The notes beneath the pieces were generated by a model, which worked only from the letters and a program-made list of their open reading frames with translations, did not search any database and was not told where the DNA came from. Shown in pieces: positions 1-8,625 of a stretch of DNA of 64,000 bases (positions within the stretch are counted from its first letter, which is position 1; the number at the start of each line of letters is the position of its first letter). The translations under genes and the position numbers were made by a program. Location of the stretch: assembly GCA_963752695.1 (NCBI GenBank), contig CAVVZB010000002.1:1302001-1366000 (forward strand), given 5' to 3'. Source of the stretch: Bog-113 sp963752695. GTDB lineage: Bacteria; Acidobacteriota; Terriglobia; Bryobacterales; Bryobacteraceae.

Positions 1-1
1 G

Positions 2-511
2 CGCGACAACTTGCATTTCCCGGACGCGCGCTTGGAAAACTCACTGGCCGGGAGAATGACGATCGCACAGAAAATTCGCGAACTGCGTCCGCGTGTGGTG
101 ATTATTCCGTACTGGGAGGCGCGGCACCCGGATCATTACCGCGCTGGGGAGATGGCCTATGAAGCTTGTTTTCTAGCCGGGCTGAAGAAGATCGATCCCT
201 ACACGGAACCGCATCGGCCGTTCAAGGTGGTCTACGCATCGCAGTATGCGAACGTGCCGCCGTCGTTCGTCGTGGACATTACCGGGCAGTTTGACCGGCG
301 CATGGACGCGCTGTTTGCATATCCCTCGCAATACGGCGAGATGGAGAGCGGAAGCAACTTATTTCCACCGGCGCAAGAGGTGCGCGACCGGTTGGCGGCG
401 ATCGCCAGATATTACGGAAATCTAATTGGGGTTAAGTACGGCGAGGCCTTCGTGGTGAAGGAGACGATGCGGGTGGACGATTTGGTGGTGCTGGGAGTTC
501 GGTCGTTCTAA
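2..511 (+). CDS. bshB1: bacillithiol biosynthesis deacetylase BshB1, 3' part
   Basis: LmbE/PIG-L family zinc-dependent N-acetylglucosaminyl-malate deacetylase, which removes the acetyl group from GlcNAc-malate in bacillithiol synthesis in the cytoplasm. The frame is open to the window edge, so the N-terminus with the first zinc motif is missing. The visible part has RDNLHFPD near the start, the metal-site HPDH motif about 38 residues on, an AGLKKI segment, PHRP, VVDIT and a C-terminal YGEAFV block. These follow the order seen in BshB1 rather than in MshB. TTG at 11 is not a real start because similarity continues upstream of it. A plain LmbE deacetylase of other specificity is the main alternative. 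Confidence 0.88.
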   Translation, partial: RDNLHFPDARLENSLAGRMTIAQKIRELRPRVVIIPYWEARHPDHYRAGEMAYEACFLAGLKKIDPYTEPHRPFKVVYASQYANVPPSFVVDITGQFDRRMDALFAYPSQYGEMESGSNLFPPAQEVRDRLAAIARYYGNLIGVKYGEAFVVKETMRVDDLVVLGVRSF

Positions 512-618
512 TGGATCAAACTCACGTGGCACGATGGATGCGCAAGCGTGGGCGCAAGTGACCGGTGAATCGTTAGAAACTCCATAATCGCTGCTTGTTT
601 GAGGCATCCTGGTGATCT

Positions 619-1008
619 ATGCCGCGTGTTCAGAGTTCCAAGCTGAAAGTCCCGCACGCATTCGTGCTGGAAGCTCTTGCTTCCTTGCGTCCCGAGGTTC
701 GTCGTTTGTTTTCCGGGTTTGCCATTTACAGCGGCGATCGGCTTCTCTTAATGCTTAGAGACCAAGTCAAATCTCCGCGGGACAACGGCGTGTGGCTGGT
801 CTTATCGGAAGGCACCGATGCAGGGGACGAAAGCCTGCGCCGAGACTTTCCGCCAATCCGGCCTGTTGAACTGGTGCGCAGCAAGATCAGTCACTGGCTG
901 GTCCTTCCCAGTGATGATGCAGACTTTGAATTGTTGGCGTTGCGCGCGTGTGATTTCATTCTCCGGCGCGATCCGCGACTGGGCCGAATTCCTAAATCCA
1001 GACGGTAA
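619..1008 (+). CDS. conserved TfoX-like hypothetical protein
   Basis: Small cytoplasmic protein of 129 residues. The order of features (FVLEAL, a RLFSGFAIYSGDRLLLMLRD core, then NGVWLVLSE, ESLRRDFP and a C-terminal RACDFILRRDPRLGRIPK) matches from memory a conserved family distantly related to the TfoX N-terminal domain. No catalytic motif is visible and no function is established for this branch. ATG 619 has only a weak upstream purine run (GGTGA). It stands alone between bshB1 and a TPR gene on the same strand, with about 110 bases upstream that could hold a promoter. Confidence 0.7.
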   Translation: MPRVQSSKLKVPHAFVLEALASLRPEVRRLFSGFAIYSGDRLLLMLRDQVKSPRDNGVWLVLSEGTDAGDESLRRDFPPIRPVELVRSKISHWLVLPSDDADFELLALRACDFILRRDPRLGRIPKSRR

Positions 1009-1093
1009 CAAGCGCTGCCAACAATTTTTCGGCCGTAACGTTTTTGACATCCCAAGCAGCTTCTGGTAGAATTTCTGCGGTCTGCAGGGGGAT

Positions 1094-1699
1094 ATGGCTA
1101 CCAAGAAGAAAGACGGAGGGGGCCCGGTTGGGACAAAGTCGCGGATTCCGGATTCCGAGGCAGGCCGGCCAGAGGTTCGCGCGCGAGAAGCGGGGGCAGT
1201 AATCACGCCGGCACAGACCGAGAATCACGCTCAACTGCGGCTCCTAGAACAAGGTCTTCATTTGTTTCAGAGCGCGCGGTTCGGGGAGGCACGGGAATTT
1301 TTCGCTAAGGCCGCCGCGGGTCCACAATCGCCGGTGGCACTGACCGCGCGCAATCACATGCTGGTATGCGACCGGCGGACGCAGGCGCCAGCACTTGCTC
1401 TGCAAACCGGTGACGATCATTATCACTACGCAGTCGAGCGATTGAATGCGCGGGATCCGGAAACGGCATGCAAGCACCTGGAATTGGCAGTGGCTTTGAA
1501 GCCGGATTGCGAGTATATTCTTTACGCTTTAGCCGCCGCTCTGGCTCTGAGTGGGGATAGCGCGCGCGCCTGTGCGAACCTGAAGCGTGCAATTCAAGGC
1601 AACCCCCGCAACAGGACGGCGGCGCGTTCCGACCCTGATTTTTCCGGTCTTAATCACGATCCGGAATTTATCGGGATATGTTTCCCGGAGCGCGGCTGA
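1094..1699 (+). CDS. TPR-repeat protein
   Basis: A 201-residue soluble protein. The first 45 residues are charged and low in complexity (KKKDGG, then EAGRPEVRAREAG) and look disordered. From about residue 50 come helical pairs of tetratricopeptide type: LLEQGLHLFQSARFGEAREF, then HYAVERLNARDPETACKHLE and YALAAALALSGDSARACANL. The C-terminus (TAARSDPDFSGLNHDPEF) resembles the tail found after TPRs in many acidobacterial proteins. A strong ribosome site (AGGGGG) precedes ATG 1094. No signal peptide. Probably a scaffolding or assembly role; the partner is unknown. It ends 27 bases before yvcK and may be co-transcribed with it. Confidence 0.8.
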   Translation: MATKKKDGGGPVGTKSRIPDSEAGRPEVRAREAGAVITPAQTENHAQLRLLEQGLHLFQSARFGEAREFFAKAAAGPQSPVALTARNHMLVCDRRTQAPALALQTGDDHYHYAVERLNARDPETACKHLELAVALKPDCEYILYALAAALALSGDSARACANLKRAIQGNPRNRTAARSDPDFSGLNHDPEFIGICFPERG

Positions 1700-1726
1700 C
1701 GGTTTCGCAATTCCGTTAGCCGGGGC

Positions 1727-2719
1727 ATGAATCCACCGCTTCGGATCGTTGCCATTGGCGGTGGGACGGGCTTGTCCGCTCTGCTGCACGGCCTGAAACA
1801 GGTCGCAGCCTCGCTCGACATCACAGCGGTAGTGACAGTGACCGATGATGGCGGGAGTTCGGGACGGCTACGGCGCGATTTCGATGTGCTGCCGCCGGGC
1901 GATATTCGCAACTGCATGGTGGCCTTATCCGAGGACGAGGCTCTGCTCGCGAAGCTGTTTCAATACCGGTTTCAAAGCGGCTCCGGGTTAAAAGGGCACA
2001 GTTTCGGGAACCTATTTCTCACCGCGCTGGCGCATATTACGGGTGATTTCGCGCTGGCGGTAAAACAATCCGCGGAAGTGCTGAAAATTAGGGGCCACAT
2101 TTTCCCATCAACATCGGAGAACGTGCAACTGGAAGCGGTTCTAGAAGACGGCTCTCTGGTAGCGGGGGAAACCAACATCAGCAAGAGCCGGCGGCACATT
2201 TCGACCATTCGTTTGATTCCGCGCCACTGCAAGCCATTGCCGGAGACGCTCGAAGCGATCGCGGCGGCCGATCTGATAACGCTAGGCCCGGGTTCACTTT
2301 TCACCAGCGTGATTCCTAATTTGCTGGTGGCCGGAATTCCGGAAGCGATCCGCTCATCGCATGCCACAAAGGCGTACTTCGTTAATCTGATGTGGCAGCC
2401 GGGAGAGACGATTCGGTTCCGGGCTTCCGATCATATCCGGGCGATTCATCAGCACGCGGGCGGGCCGCTGATCGACACGGCGGTGGTCAATTGCAGCGCA
2501 ATTCGGCCAGCAATGCGCCAACGCTATGCGCGCGAAAAAGTGGAACCGGTGGAGAACGATTTAGAGACAATTCGCGCGATGGGGATACGCATCGTTCAAG
2601 CGGAGCTGCTGCGGAAATCGGAAGTGGTGCGGCATGATCCGCGGCGGGCGGCGAACGTGGCCTTGAAGCTGGTACGCGCGAACCGGAGAAAACGATTGAA
2701 GGATGAGAATGCAATCTGA
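1727..2719 (+). CDS. yvcK: YvcK/GlmR family gluconeogenesis factor (CofD-like fold)
   Basis: Cytoplasmic protein of the YvcK family (UPF0052). In Bacillus the homologue GlmR binds UDP-GlcNAc and stimulates GlmS to direct carbon into cell-wall precursors (established for Firmicutes, inferred here). Visible motifs are the nucleotide-binding IGGGTGLSALL at about residues 10-20, TVTDDGGSSGRLR at 37-49, PPGDIRNC near 56, KGHSFGNLFL, and GPGSLFTSVIPNL near 190. The 330-residue length is normal. Its 3' end overlaps the glmU start by 17 bases, so the two are almost certainly co-transcribed and translationally coupled. Confidence 0.92.
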   Translation: MNPPLRIVAIGGGTGLSALLHGLKQVAASLDITAVVTVTDDGGSSGRLRRDFDVLPPGDIRNCMVALSEDEALLAKLFQYRFQSGSGLKGHSFGNLFLTALAHITGDFALAVKQSAEVLKIRGHIFPSTSENVQLEAVLEDGSLVAGETNISKSRRHISTIRLIPRHCKPLPETLEAIAAADLITLGPGSLFTSVIPNLLVAGIPEAIRSSHATKAYFVNLMWQPGETIRFRASDHIRAIHQHAGGPLIDTAVVNCSAIRPAMRQRYAREKVEPVENDLETIRAMGIRIVQAELLRKSEVVRHDPRRAANVALKLVRANRRKRLKDENAI

Positions 2720-4094
2720 CGTTACGGTGGTAGTAATGGCAGCCGGGCTAGGCACGCGGATGCGATCGCGCCAGGCCAAGGTACTTCATCAGGCCGGTGG
2801 ACTTACTCTGATCGAGCATGTGTTGGCAGCAGCGGCGGCGGTGGCCGGGCCGGAGCGGACCTTCGTGGTGATCGGGCACCAGGCGGACCGGGTTCGGGCG
2901 CTGCTTGCCCACAGGGGAGTGGGATTCGTTCATCAAGCCGAACAGAAAGGGACGGGACACGCGGTACTCTGCGGTAGAGAGCAACTGGCGGGACTCGGGG
3001 GGTTGTTGGTCGTGCTGAACGGCGATGGCCCGCTGCTGCGCCCCGAAACGATCCAAGAGCTTGTCCAACGCGCGCGCGAGAGCCATGCGGGAGCAGTGAT
3101 GATCACGGCGGAACTGGCCGATCCCACGGGGTACGGGCGGATTATTCGCGACGCGGAAGGAAGCGTTGCCGCGATTGTCGAACAGAAAGCCGCGACTCCG
3201 GAGCAGCTTAAAATTCACGAGTCGAATACCGGGCAGTACTGCTTCGATGCCGCGCTTTTCTGGAAGCATATCGATGAGTTGAAAGCGGACAATCCGGCGC
3301 ACGAGTATTATTTGACTGACATGATCGCGATCTTGATCCAAGCCGGACACAAGGTGGAGCCGTTCCCGGTTGCGGACGTTAATGAGCTGATGGGGATTAA
3401 CAACCGCGTGGAACTGGCCGCGGTGGACGCAATCTTTCGAACGCGCAAAGTGACGGGATTGATGTTGGGCGGCGCGACCGTGGAGAAGCCGGAGACGGTC
3501 ACCGTGGATGCCACAGTCACTGTCGGGATGGATTCGGTGATTGAGCCGTTTGTGCGGCTGCTTGGTAAGACTAAGATTGGCGAAAACTGCCGAATTGGAG
3601 CTTACTCGGTGATCATCGACGCGGACATCGCGGACGGCGTGGATGTGCACCCGTTCAGCATGATTCAGGAAGCACGGGTTGCGGCAAAGGCGCAGGTAGG
3701 ACCGTATTCCCGTATCCGGCCCGGCAGTTCGGTGGGAGCGGGAGCGCACATCGGCAACTTTGTCGAGTTGAAGAAGGCGACTGTCGGGGAAGGCGCGAAG
3801 GCGATGCATCTGGCGTACCTGGGCGATTGCGCAATCGGCGAGCGGACGAACATCGGCGCGGGGACGATTACGTGTAACTACGATGGAGTCCACAAGCACC
3901 ATACCGGGATTGGGAAAGATGCATTTGTGGGAAGTAACTCAACCCTAGTGGCGCCACTTGCCATTGAGGGCGGGACTTACATTGCCGCTGGTAGCGTAAT
4001 CACGGAGCATGTGCCTGCGGGAGCGCTGGCGCTAGGCCGCGCAAGGCAAGTGGTGAAGGAAGGATGGGCGGCGAAACGAAAATCGAAGGTATAG
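2703..4094 (+). CDS. glmU: bifunctional UDP-N-acetylglucosamine pyrophosphorylase / glucosamine-1-phosphate N-acetyltransferase
   Basis: Makes UDP-GlcNAc for peptidoglycan and LPS in two steps: acetyl transfer to GlcN-1-P, then uridyl transfer. The N-terminal half has the pyrophosphorylase signature AAGLGTRM at residues 13-20 with the following lysine (QAKVLH), and NGDGPLL near 100. The C-terminal half is a left-handed beta-helix with hexapeptide repeats (IGAYSVI, VGPYSRI, VGEGAKAMHLAYLGD), the conserved NIGAGTITCNYDG block and VGSNSTLVAPL. The full length of 463 residues is typical. ATG 2709 inside the same frame is an alternative start. It overlaps yvcK by 17 bases. Confidence 0.96.
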   Translation: MRMQSDVTVVVMAAGLGTRMRSRQAKVLHQAGGLTLIEHVLAAAAAVAGPERTFVVIGHQADRVRALLAHRGVGFVHQAEQKGTGHAVLCGREQLAGLGGLLVVLNGDGPLLRPETIQELVQRARESHAGAVMITAELADPTGYGRIIRDAEGSVAAIVEQKAATPEQLKIHESNTGQYCFDAALFWKHIDELKADNPAHEYYLTDMIAILIQAGHKVEPFPVADVNELMGINNRVELAAVDAIFRTRKVTGLMLGGATVEKPETVTVDATVTVGMDSVIEPFVRLLGKTKIGENCRIGAYSVIIDADIADGVDVHPFSMIQEARVAAKAQVGPYSRIRPGSSVGAGAHIGNFVELKKATVGEGAKAMHLAYLGDCAIGERTNIGAGTITCNYDGVHKHHTGIGKDAFVGSNSTLVAPLAIEGGTYIAAGSVITEHVPAGALALGRARQVVKEGWAAKRKSKV

Positions 4095-4145
4095 CAAATC
4101 AGTCACGTGGCGGCCAGGCCGAGCCGGACCGCCGCAAACGCTAGA

Positions 4146-5177
4146 TCACGGGATTAGAAGGAAACCGCTGAGGAGCGAACCGTTGACTGCAGCCGAACCA
4201 CAGACAACGCCATTGCTGTTGAGTGGTCCAGCCAGGGTGTGTACTGACCCGGGAACCAGAAACCGAACCACCGTGCCCGAAGAGCCGCGAACAAACCCGA
4301 AAAATTCAGAGGTTCCCAAAGTTTCGGCCGTGCCACTGACCTCCCCGTTTTCGTTGATACCGTGTACCGTCACAGTTCCGGCGGGCACGCTGAAAATGGT
4401 GATGGTCCCGTCGGATGCTCTTAGGAACCCTCCGCCTAGCTTTTGTCCTTTCTGAGAAAAACTCCCGGCGACGGTTCCTGAACGGTTGATCGCGGCAGGA
4501 AACGTCTCATCGGACCCGGGTTCATCGAAAAGCACGAAAGACTGTTGCTCGGTCCACACAAACCCATGATTGAACACTCCATCGTTATAACTGCCGGTGA
4601 CCGTACCGGCGTCATTGATCGCCGTTGGACCTACGATCAACGCACCAGGGATGTCTAATACAACGAACGTACCATCGGGGTTGCGCAAGAATCCGTGATT
4701 CAGATTATCCGTCCCTAGATACGAGCCGACGATCGCGCCTGACCGGTTTATGGCGGTAGCTGCCGTGCCCCCGAACGCAATGTTAAGCGCTCCAGGAGCA
4801 TCGAAAGCTGTGATGGTTCCGGTAGCCGCTCTCACAAAACTGTGAAACGCAGAGTTCCTATCGAAGAAGACTCCGGTAACGTCCCCTTTCGAGTTAATTG
4901 CAACAGGGCTGGTGGTGTTGGTTCCTCCCGGAGCGTCGAAGGTAGCAAACGCCCCTGCGAATGAGCGCACAAAGCCGTGCGTATCCGAACCAGTGGACCC
5001 AATGTAGTAGCCGGTGACGGTGGCGTCCCAATTGATATCTGCGGGAATAGTTTGAATCGATCCCGGGACGGTAAAGTTAACGAAGGACGCTGTCCAGCCT
5101 ATGGGAATGGTGGCCGATAAGCACAGAAGCACGACGAGGAGCCGCGCGGAGGCCCGTTGCATCGGGAGTCTAGACAT
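4146..5177 (-). CDS. secreted HAF-repeat protein
   Basis: About 343 residues with an N-terminal signal peptide (LLVVLLCLSATIPIGWTAS) and then at least seven copies of a roughly 45-residue unit with pattern GFVR..G....FD.PGA......INS.G.V.G.Y, the HAF-family extracellular repeat. Each unit is expected to form a blade or short beta module. Function is unknown; such proteins are common and highly expanded in acidobacteria. The open frame extends further upstream, but the start at 5177 (AGGA upstream) or 5162 puts the signal peptide at the N-terminus and avoids overlap with the zinc-ribbon gene. No enzymatic motif is seen. Confidence 0.78.
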   Translation of the reverse strand: MSRLPMQRASARLLVVLLCLSATIPIGWTASFVNFTVPGSIQTIPADINWDATVTGYYIGSTGSDTHGFVRSFAGAFATFDAPGGTNTTSPVAINSKGDVTGVFFDRNSAFHSFVRAATGTITAFDAPGALNIAFGGTAATAINRSGAIVGSYLGTDNLNHGFLRNPDGTFVVLDIPGALIVGPTAINDAGTVTGSYNDGVFNHGFVWTEQQSFVLFDEPGSDETFPAAINRSGTVAGSFSQKGQKLGGGFLRASDGTITIFSVPAGTVTVHGINENGEVSGTAETLGTSEFFGFVRGSSGTVVRFLVPGSVHTLAGPLNSNGVVCGSAAVNGSLLSGFLLIP

Positions 5178-5196
5178 TAGTGTCCTGGAGAGTGTG

Positions 5197-5508
5197 CTAC
5201 GCCGTAGCGGCTGCGGGAATTTCGTTTTTGCGCGATTGGAAACATTCGCGGCAGAAGACGGGCCGCCCTTGCGTGGGGCGGAACGGCACTGTCGTTTGAC
5301 GCCCGCAGTGCGAGCAACTGGTGGAGGTTTCAACACGACCGCCGTGACCGGAGGGTCCGGAACCCTGTCTCTTTTGCTTACAAGTGCGGCAGCGCTTGGG
5401 CTCGTTTCTAAAGTTCTTATCGTGGAAAAAGCTTTGCTCGCCCGCGGTGAATATGAAGTCCGCACCGCAGTCGATGCATTTGAGAGTTCGGTCGTGAAAG
5501 TCTGACAT
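5197..5508 (-). CDS. double zinc-ribbon protein (zf-trcl type)
   Basis: A 103-residue cytoplasmic protein with two CxxC zinc ribbons. The first is CIDCGADFIFTAGEQSFF...RCRTCK with FHDKNF between, and the second is CSHCGRQTTVPF...PVFCRECF. The first module matches the probable zinc-ribbon family PF13451. ATG 5508 is chosen because GGCAGGAGCAG precedes it at good spacing; the frame also runs 78 bases further upstream without a better start. Probably a nucleic-acid or protein binding factor; partner unknown. It is on the same strand as, and 100 bases downstream of, rpsU. Confidence 0.85.
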   Translation of the reverse strand: MSDFHDRTLKCIDCGADFIFTAGEQSFFHDKNFRNEPKRCRTCKQKRQGSGPSGHGGRVETSTSCSHCGRQTTVPFRPTQGRPVFCRECFQSRKNEIPAAATA

Positions 5509-5609
5509 CGGCTGCTCCTGCCGGTCCTTTTCCGGGCTACGTAGCCCTGGATTATTGGGCCGGCGGATTGCCCGGCCCAGGTGCATCTACGGGGAGGTGT
5601 GTGTCTTGA

Positions 5610-5807
5610 CTATTCGGGTTCCCGGCGGCTCTTCTTCCGGTTCCGCTTCCGAGCCAAAGCTTGCTTCACACGCTTTTTCTCGCCGGGCTTCAGGTAGAAC
5701 GAGTGACGCTTCACCTCTTTGATGATGTCCTCGGTTTGAACCTTCCGCTTGAACCGGCGCAGGGCGTTTTCAATGGTTTCGCCCTCTTGCAGTTTTACTT
5801 CTGCCAA
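5610..5807 (-). CDS. rpsU: 30S ribosomal protein bS21
   Basis: Small ribosomal subunit protein S21 of 65 residues, needed for initiation at natural mRNAs in other bacteria. Diagnostic features are VKLQEGETIENALRRFKRKV at the N-terminus and the very basic C-terminal tail KKRVKQALARKRNRKKSRR. Length fits the family. A close match to a sigma-70 promoter lies 70-100 bases upstream on the same strand (separate entry). The downstream zinc-ribbon gene may be read from the same transcript. Confidence 0.96.
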   Translation of the reverse strand: MAEVKLQEGETIENALRRFKRKVQTEDIIKEVKRHSFYLKPGEKKRVKQALARKRNRKKSRREPE

Positions 5808-5878
5808 GCTGTAACTACACCCCCAACCAATCCGCTGAATGCCCTCGGTCCGAATGCGAATTGAACCAAGGTACAGAT

Positions 5879-5906
5879 ATCATATGGACTTGTGCGGAAA
5901 AGTCAA
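5879..5906 (-). promoter_or_regulatory. sigma-70-type promoter of rpsU
   Basis: Read on the minus strand: TTGACT (5901-5906), 16-base spacer, TATGAT (5879-5884). Predicted RNA start is near 5872, giving a leader of about 65 nt before rpsU. A 7-bp inverted repeat, GGACTTG (5886-5892) and CAAGTCC (5904-5910), spans the spacer and -35 box and could be an operator. Confidence 0.7.
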
Positions 5907-6062
5907 GTCCAAAAACAGCACTTTCGACTGCCGAGAGAAGTTGGCCTTACCGGAATCTGGAAGTGACACCAGGAGCCGGGGAGCAATAAAGGCGCTATTC
6001 AGGCAGCAAATATCTGAATTTTACCACGTCAAATAGTCGCGCTGGGTGTCGCCAGTTGGCCG

Positions 6063-8552
6063 CTAGAAAATACGTTCCTGCTTGCGCATATTGCCAAAGG
6101 AGCCGACGTTCGCGATGGTGAAGGCGACGCGATATTGAATTTCGTGCCGCAAGGTTAGCCCGGAGCCAATATCGAGGAGGCGGTACTGCCCACTGATCCC
6201 ACAGCAATCGGTGTTGTAAGTAGCCTGGGCGATCACGTATTGGAGCAGGGCGGCGCGGTAGTCGTACACGGCCGAGACGGCGCCATTCCAGCCACGGCGG
6301 TTGGTATCGCCGAAGCCGACCAAGCCGCGCAACTGATTGGCGGGCGGGGAGAGGTAATTCTGATTCAAGGTTTGGGGCTGATTGTTGGGGGAGAACACAT
6401 TGACGCCGCGCACTTCATTGCTGCCGGCGGAGGCAAAATAGTGTTTGTAGCGGAAGTCGGCTGTAAATCCGCTGTCGATGACTCCGCCGCGCAGCGGATC
6501 ATAGTCGGCCTGCCAGATGAGGCTCACGCCATTTATTGGGTTGAGGCGGAGTCTGGACGTTACGGGAGAATAGCGCCGGGGCTGGTCGAGGAACGCGTAA
6601 GCAGTGAACTGAAGAGTATCGAGGGTGACGTTCCGCTGGCCGGAAATCACGGCGCCGCCGAAAGTTGGATCGAAGTAGCGCTGCTGAGCCAGTTCCCAGG
6701 TGAGGATCTCGGAGACCGTGTCGCCGCGCTTTGCGTACAGGCGATTGGTGACAGAGATTTCGACCTGATTGGTATCGGTGAGCAGCTCGGTTTGATCGAA
6801 GCGAATCAGCCGGTTGAAATCGGTCACACCGGTCACGTATTTGTAGGTGACGCGGGGCTCGATCACGTGCTTCAACTTGTCGCCCAGGAACGTTTTTCTG
6901 TTATAGACCCGCTCGATAGTGGGCAGGGTGATATCAAAGCCGAATTCCGCGGCCAGGCGGTTGATGGCTTCGCTGCGAATCACGTTGCTGGGCAGCACCG
7001 GGCCGACCAGAGCGTCGTTCACCAAGCCTTGACCGAAGAACGTCTCGTGCAAGGTGAAACTGGGAGTGATGCTGATGCCGCCCGCGCGCAAAGCGGTCAT
7101 AATGCGGGGCTCGAAATTCAGCCGCGGCATGAAGCTGCTCGTGGAGAAGGCGCTTTCCTGCACCCCAGTATTGCCGGTAGTGGAAATGAATTCGGAAGGA
7201 TTACTCCGGTGGAGCAATCCGGCACTGGAATCGAGAGACGCGTAGACCGGAAGGATTGCGGCGCTGATTTCCTGGTCGCGGCTGGAAAACGTGATTTCCG
7301 GCAGCTTGCGGAGGATCACATAGTTGCCCTTCGAGGTGTCCTGAAACAACTGAACGCGCTGGGCGACCACATCAAAGCTGTAAGCCCCGAATTGCTTGGC
7401 GACCCAGCCCGTGGAGGTCGACGAGGAGAAGATGGCCTCGTTGAACGAGTCGGTAAACTGCTCGCGAAAGGCAAGCGAGGTGAGGTAGTCGAGGTTTCCG
7501 CGAGCCACCCAGCCATCACCCAGATCCGAACGCAGAGTGGCCGTAACGGCTGCACCGGAATACTGCTGTGTGACCCCATTCTGGACCAGGCCGCGGTCCT
7601 GCACACCGTAGGCGATCACATTGAAATCGGTACGATCGTTGGGCTTGCCGCGGAAGTCTAGGTGATGAGCGTAGCCGCGCGCCGTCCAGTCCTGGAACAG
7701 GTAGGTGGCGTCGAAGCTGCGGTTGATCGCCCAGAAATAGCCGACGCCAAGCATGTAACCGCGAATCGACGAGTGGCCGAGGTTCGGTGTGAGAAAGCCG
7801 CTCTTGCGAGGCTCCTTGTCGAGGGACTTATAGAAAAAGGGAGTGTAAAAAAGGGGAAAGCGTTTGACGCGAAACCACGAGTTGTAGGCGAGAGCGCGTT
7901 CGCCGGGGATGATATCGAACTTGGGCCCGCGCAGCGTCCACCAAGGCCGGGGCAGCTTGCATCCGGTGATCAGGCCATCGTGCAGGATATATTTGTCATC
8001 CAGCCGGTCGGCCCACTTGGCTTCGAAATAAAACGGGTTGTTGGAAGTCAGCAAACCGGGGCGAGAGTCGATGTGCGTCTTGACGTACCCATGGACGTTA
8101 TAGAATTTTCCGCGGCGATTTTCCAGGTTGTACTGGGCGCGATCGCAAGTGATCTTTTCATTCTGGGAGTAATTTTCATAAAAAACGTGGCCACGCGCCT
8201 CGGCGTCGCCGGTCTCTTCGTTGTAATCGATCTCATCGGCTTTGAGGCTGGCGTCGGTCTGAGCCAGCACCACGCTGCCGCGGAGATGATAGACGCCATT
8301 TTCGGACGACTGTTCACGCGCGCTCATATAGGTCTGGTCTAACGGCGGAGCATTGAGCCGTTTGGAGCGGTCCAGCTTGTCCGGAGTGAGCTCAGTGGGC
8401 GGCGCCGGTTCCGGGTTGGCGGGCAAGCCCAGAATTCTACTGAATTGCGGTAACACATTCTGCGGGAACACGACAGATAGGCTACACAGAAGGAGGAATT
8501 TGCGAGAGAATCTCAAGTGGCGGTGGTACTGATATGTGTTACCCAGAGACAA
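6063..8552 (-). CDS. lptD: LPS-assembly protein LptD
   Basis: Outer-membrane beta-barrel that inserts lipopolysaccharide into the outer leaflet with LptE. 829 residues. An N-terminal hydrophobic signal segment (FLLLCSLSVVF, residues 19-29) is followed by an OstA/LptA-like beta-jellyroll (VYHLRGSVVLAQTDASLKADEIDYNEETGDAEARG region, about 85-130), then the LptD barrel with the PFYFEAKWADRLDDKYILHDG transition near 175 and PRKSGFLTPNLGHSSIRGY near 245. Its C-terminus ends in alternating barrel strands. The presence of LptD implies a diderm envelope with LPS. Long open frames antisense to it are coding shadows. Confidence 0.9.
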   Translation of the reverse strand: MSLGNTYQYHRHLRFSRKFLLLCSLSVVFPQNVLPQFSRILGLPANPEPAPPTELTPDKLDRSKRLNAPPLDQTYMSAREQSSENGVYHLRGSVVLAQTDASLKADEIDYNEETGDAEARGHVFYENYSQNEKITCDRAQYNLENRRGKFYNVHGYVKTHIDSRPGLLTSNNPFYFEAKWADRLDDKYILHDGLITGCKLPRPWWTLRGPKFDIIPGERALAYNSWFRVKRFPLFYTPFFYKSLDKEPRKSGFLTPNLGHSSIRGYMLGVGYFWAINRSFDATYLFQDWTARGYAHHLDFRGKPNDRTDFNVIAYGVQDRGLVQNGVTQQYSGAAVTATLRSDLGDGWVARGNLDYLTSLAFREQFTDSFNEAIFSSSTSTGWVAKQFGAYSFDVVAQRVQLFQDTSKGNYVILRKLPEITFSSRDQEISAAILPVYASLDSSAGLLHRSNPSEFISTTGNTGVQESAFSTSSFMPRLNFEPRIMTALRAGGISITPSFTLHETFFGQGLVNDALVGPVLPSNVIRSEAINRLAAEFGFDITLPTIERVYNRKTFLGDKLKHVIEPRVTYKYVTGVTDFNRLIRFDQTELLTDTNQVEISVTNRLYAKRGDTVSEILTWELAQQRYFDPTFGGAVISGQRNVTLDTLQFTAYAFLDQPRRYSPVTSRLRLNPINGVSLIWQADYDPLRGGVIDSGFTADFRYKHYFASAGSNEVRGVNVFSPNNQPQTLNQNYLSPPANQLRGLVGFGDTNRRGWNGAVSAVYDYRAALLQYVIAQATYNTDCCGISGQYRLLDIGSGLTLRHEIQYRVAFTIANVGSFGNMRKQERIF

Positions 8553-8625
8553 GGTGTAGAGCCTTGAGATGCACCGGTTGGATTCCCGGATTACAGCGAG
8601 TTTCAGCTTACCAGACGAGCAATCT

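Noticed and set aside
2748..3902. Long open frame antisense to glmU
   Set aside because: It lies fully inside glmU, shows no family motif, and is the usual high-GC shadow.
4095..4145. GGCGG/CCGCC hairpin after glmU as a terminator
   Set aside because: Short stem with internal mismatches and no T-run; could be chance in GC-rich DNA.
5101..5505. Plus-strand frame over the HAF and zinc-ribbon genes
   Set aside because: Antisense to two supported genes, with no motif.
6240..8342. Two long open frames antisense to lptD
   Set aside because: They mirror the lptD codons, have low-complexity composition and no recognisable domain.
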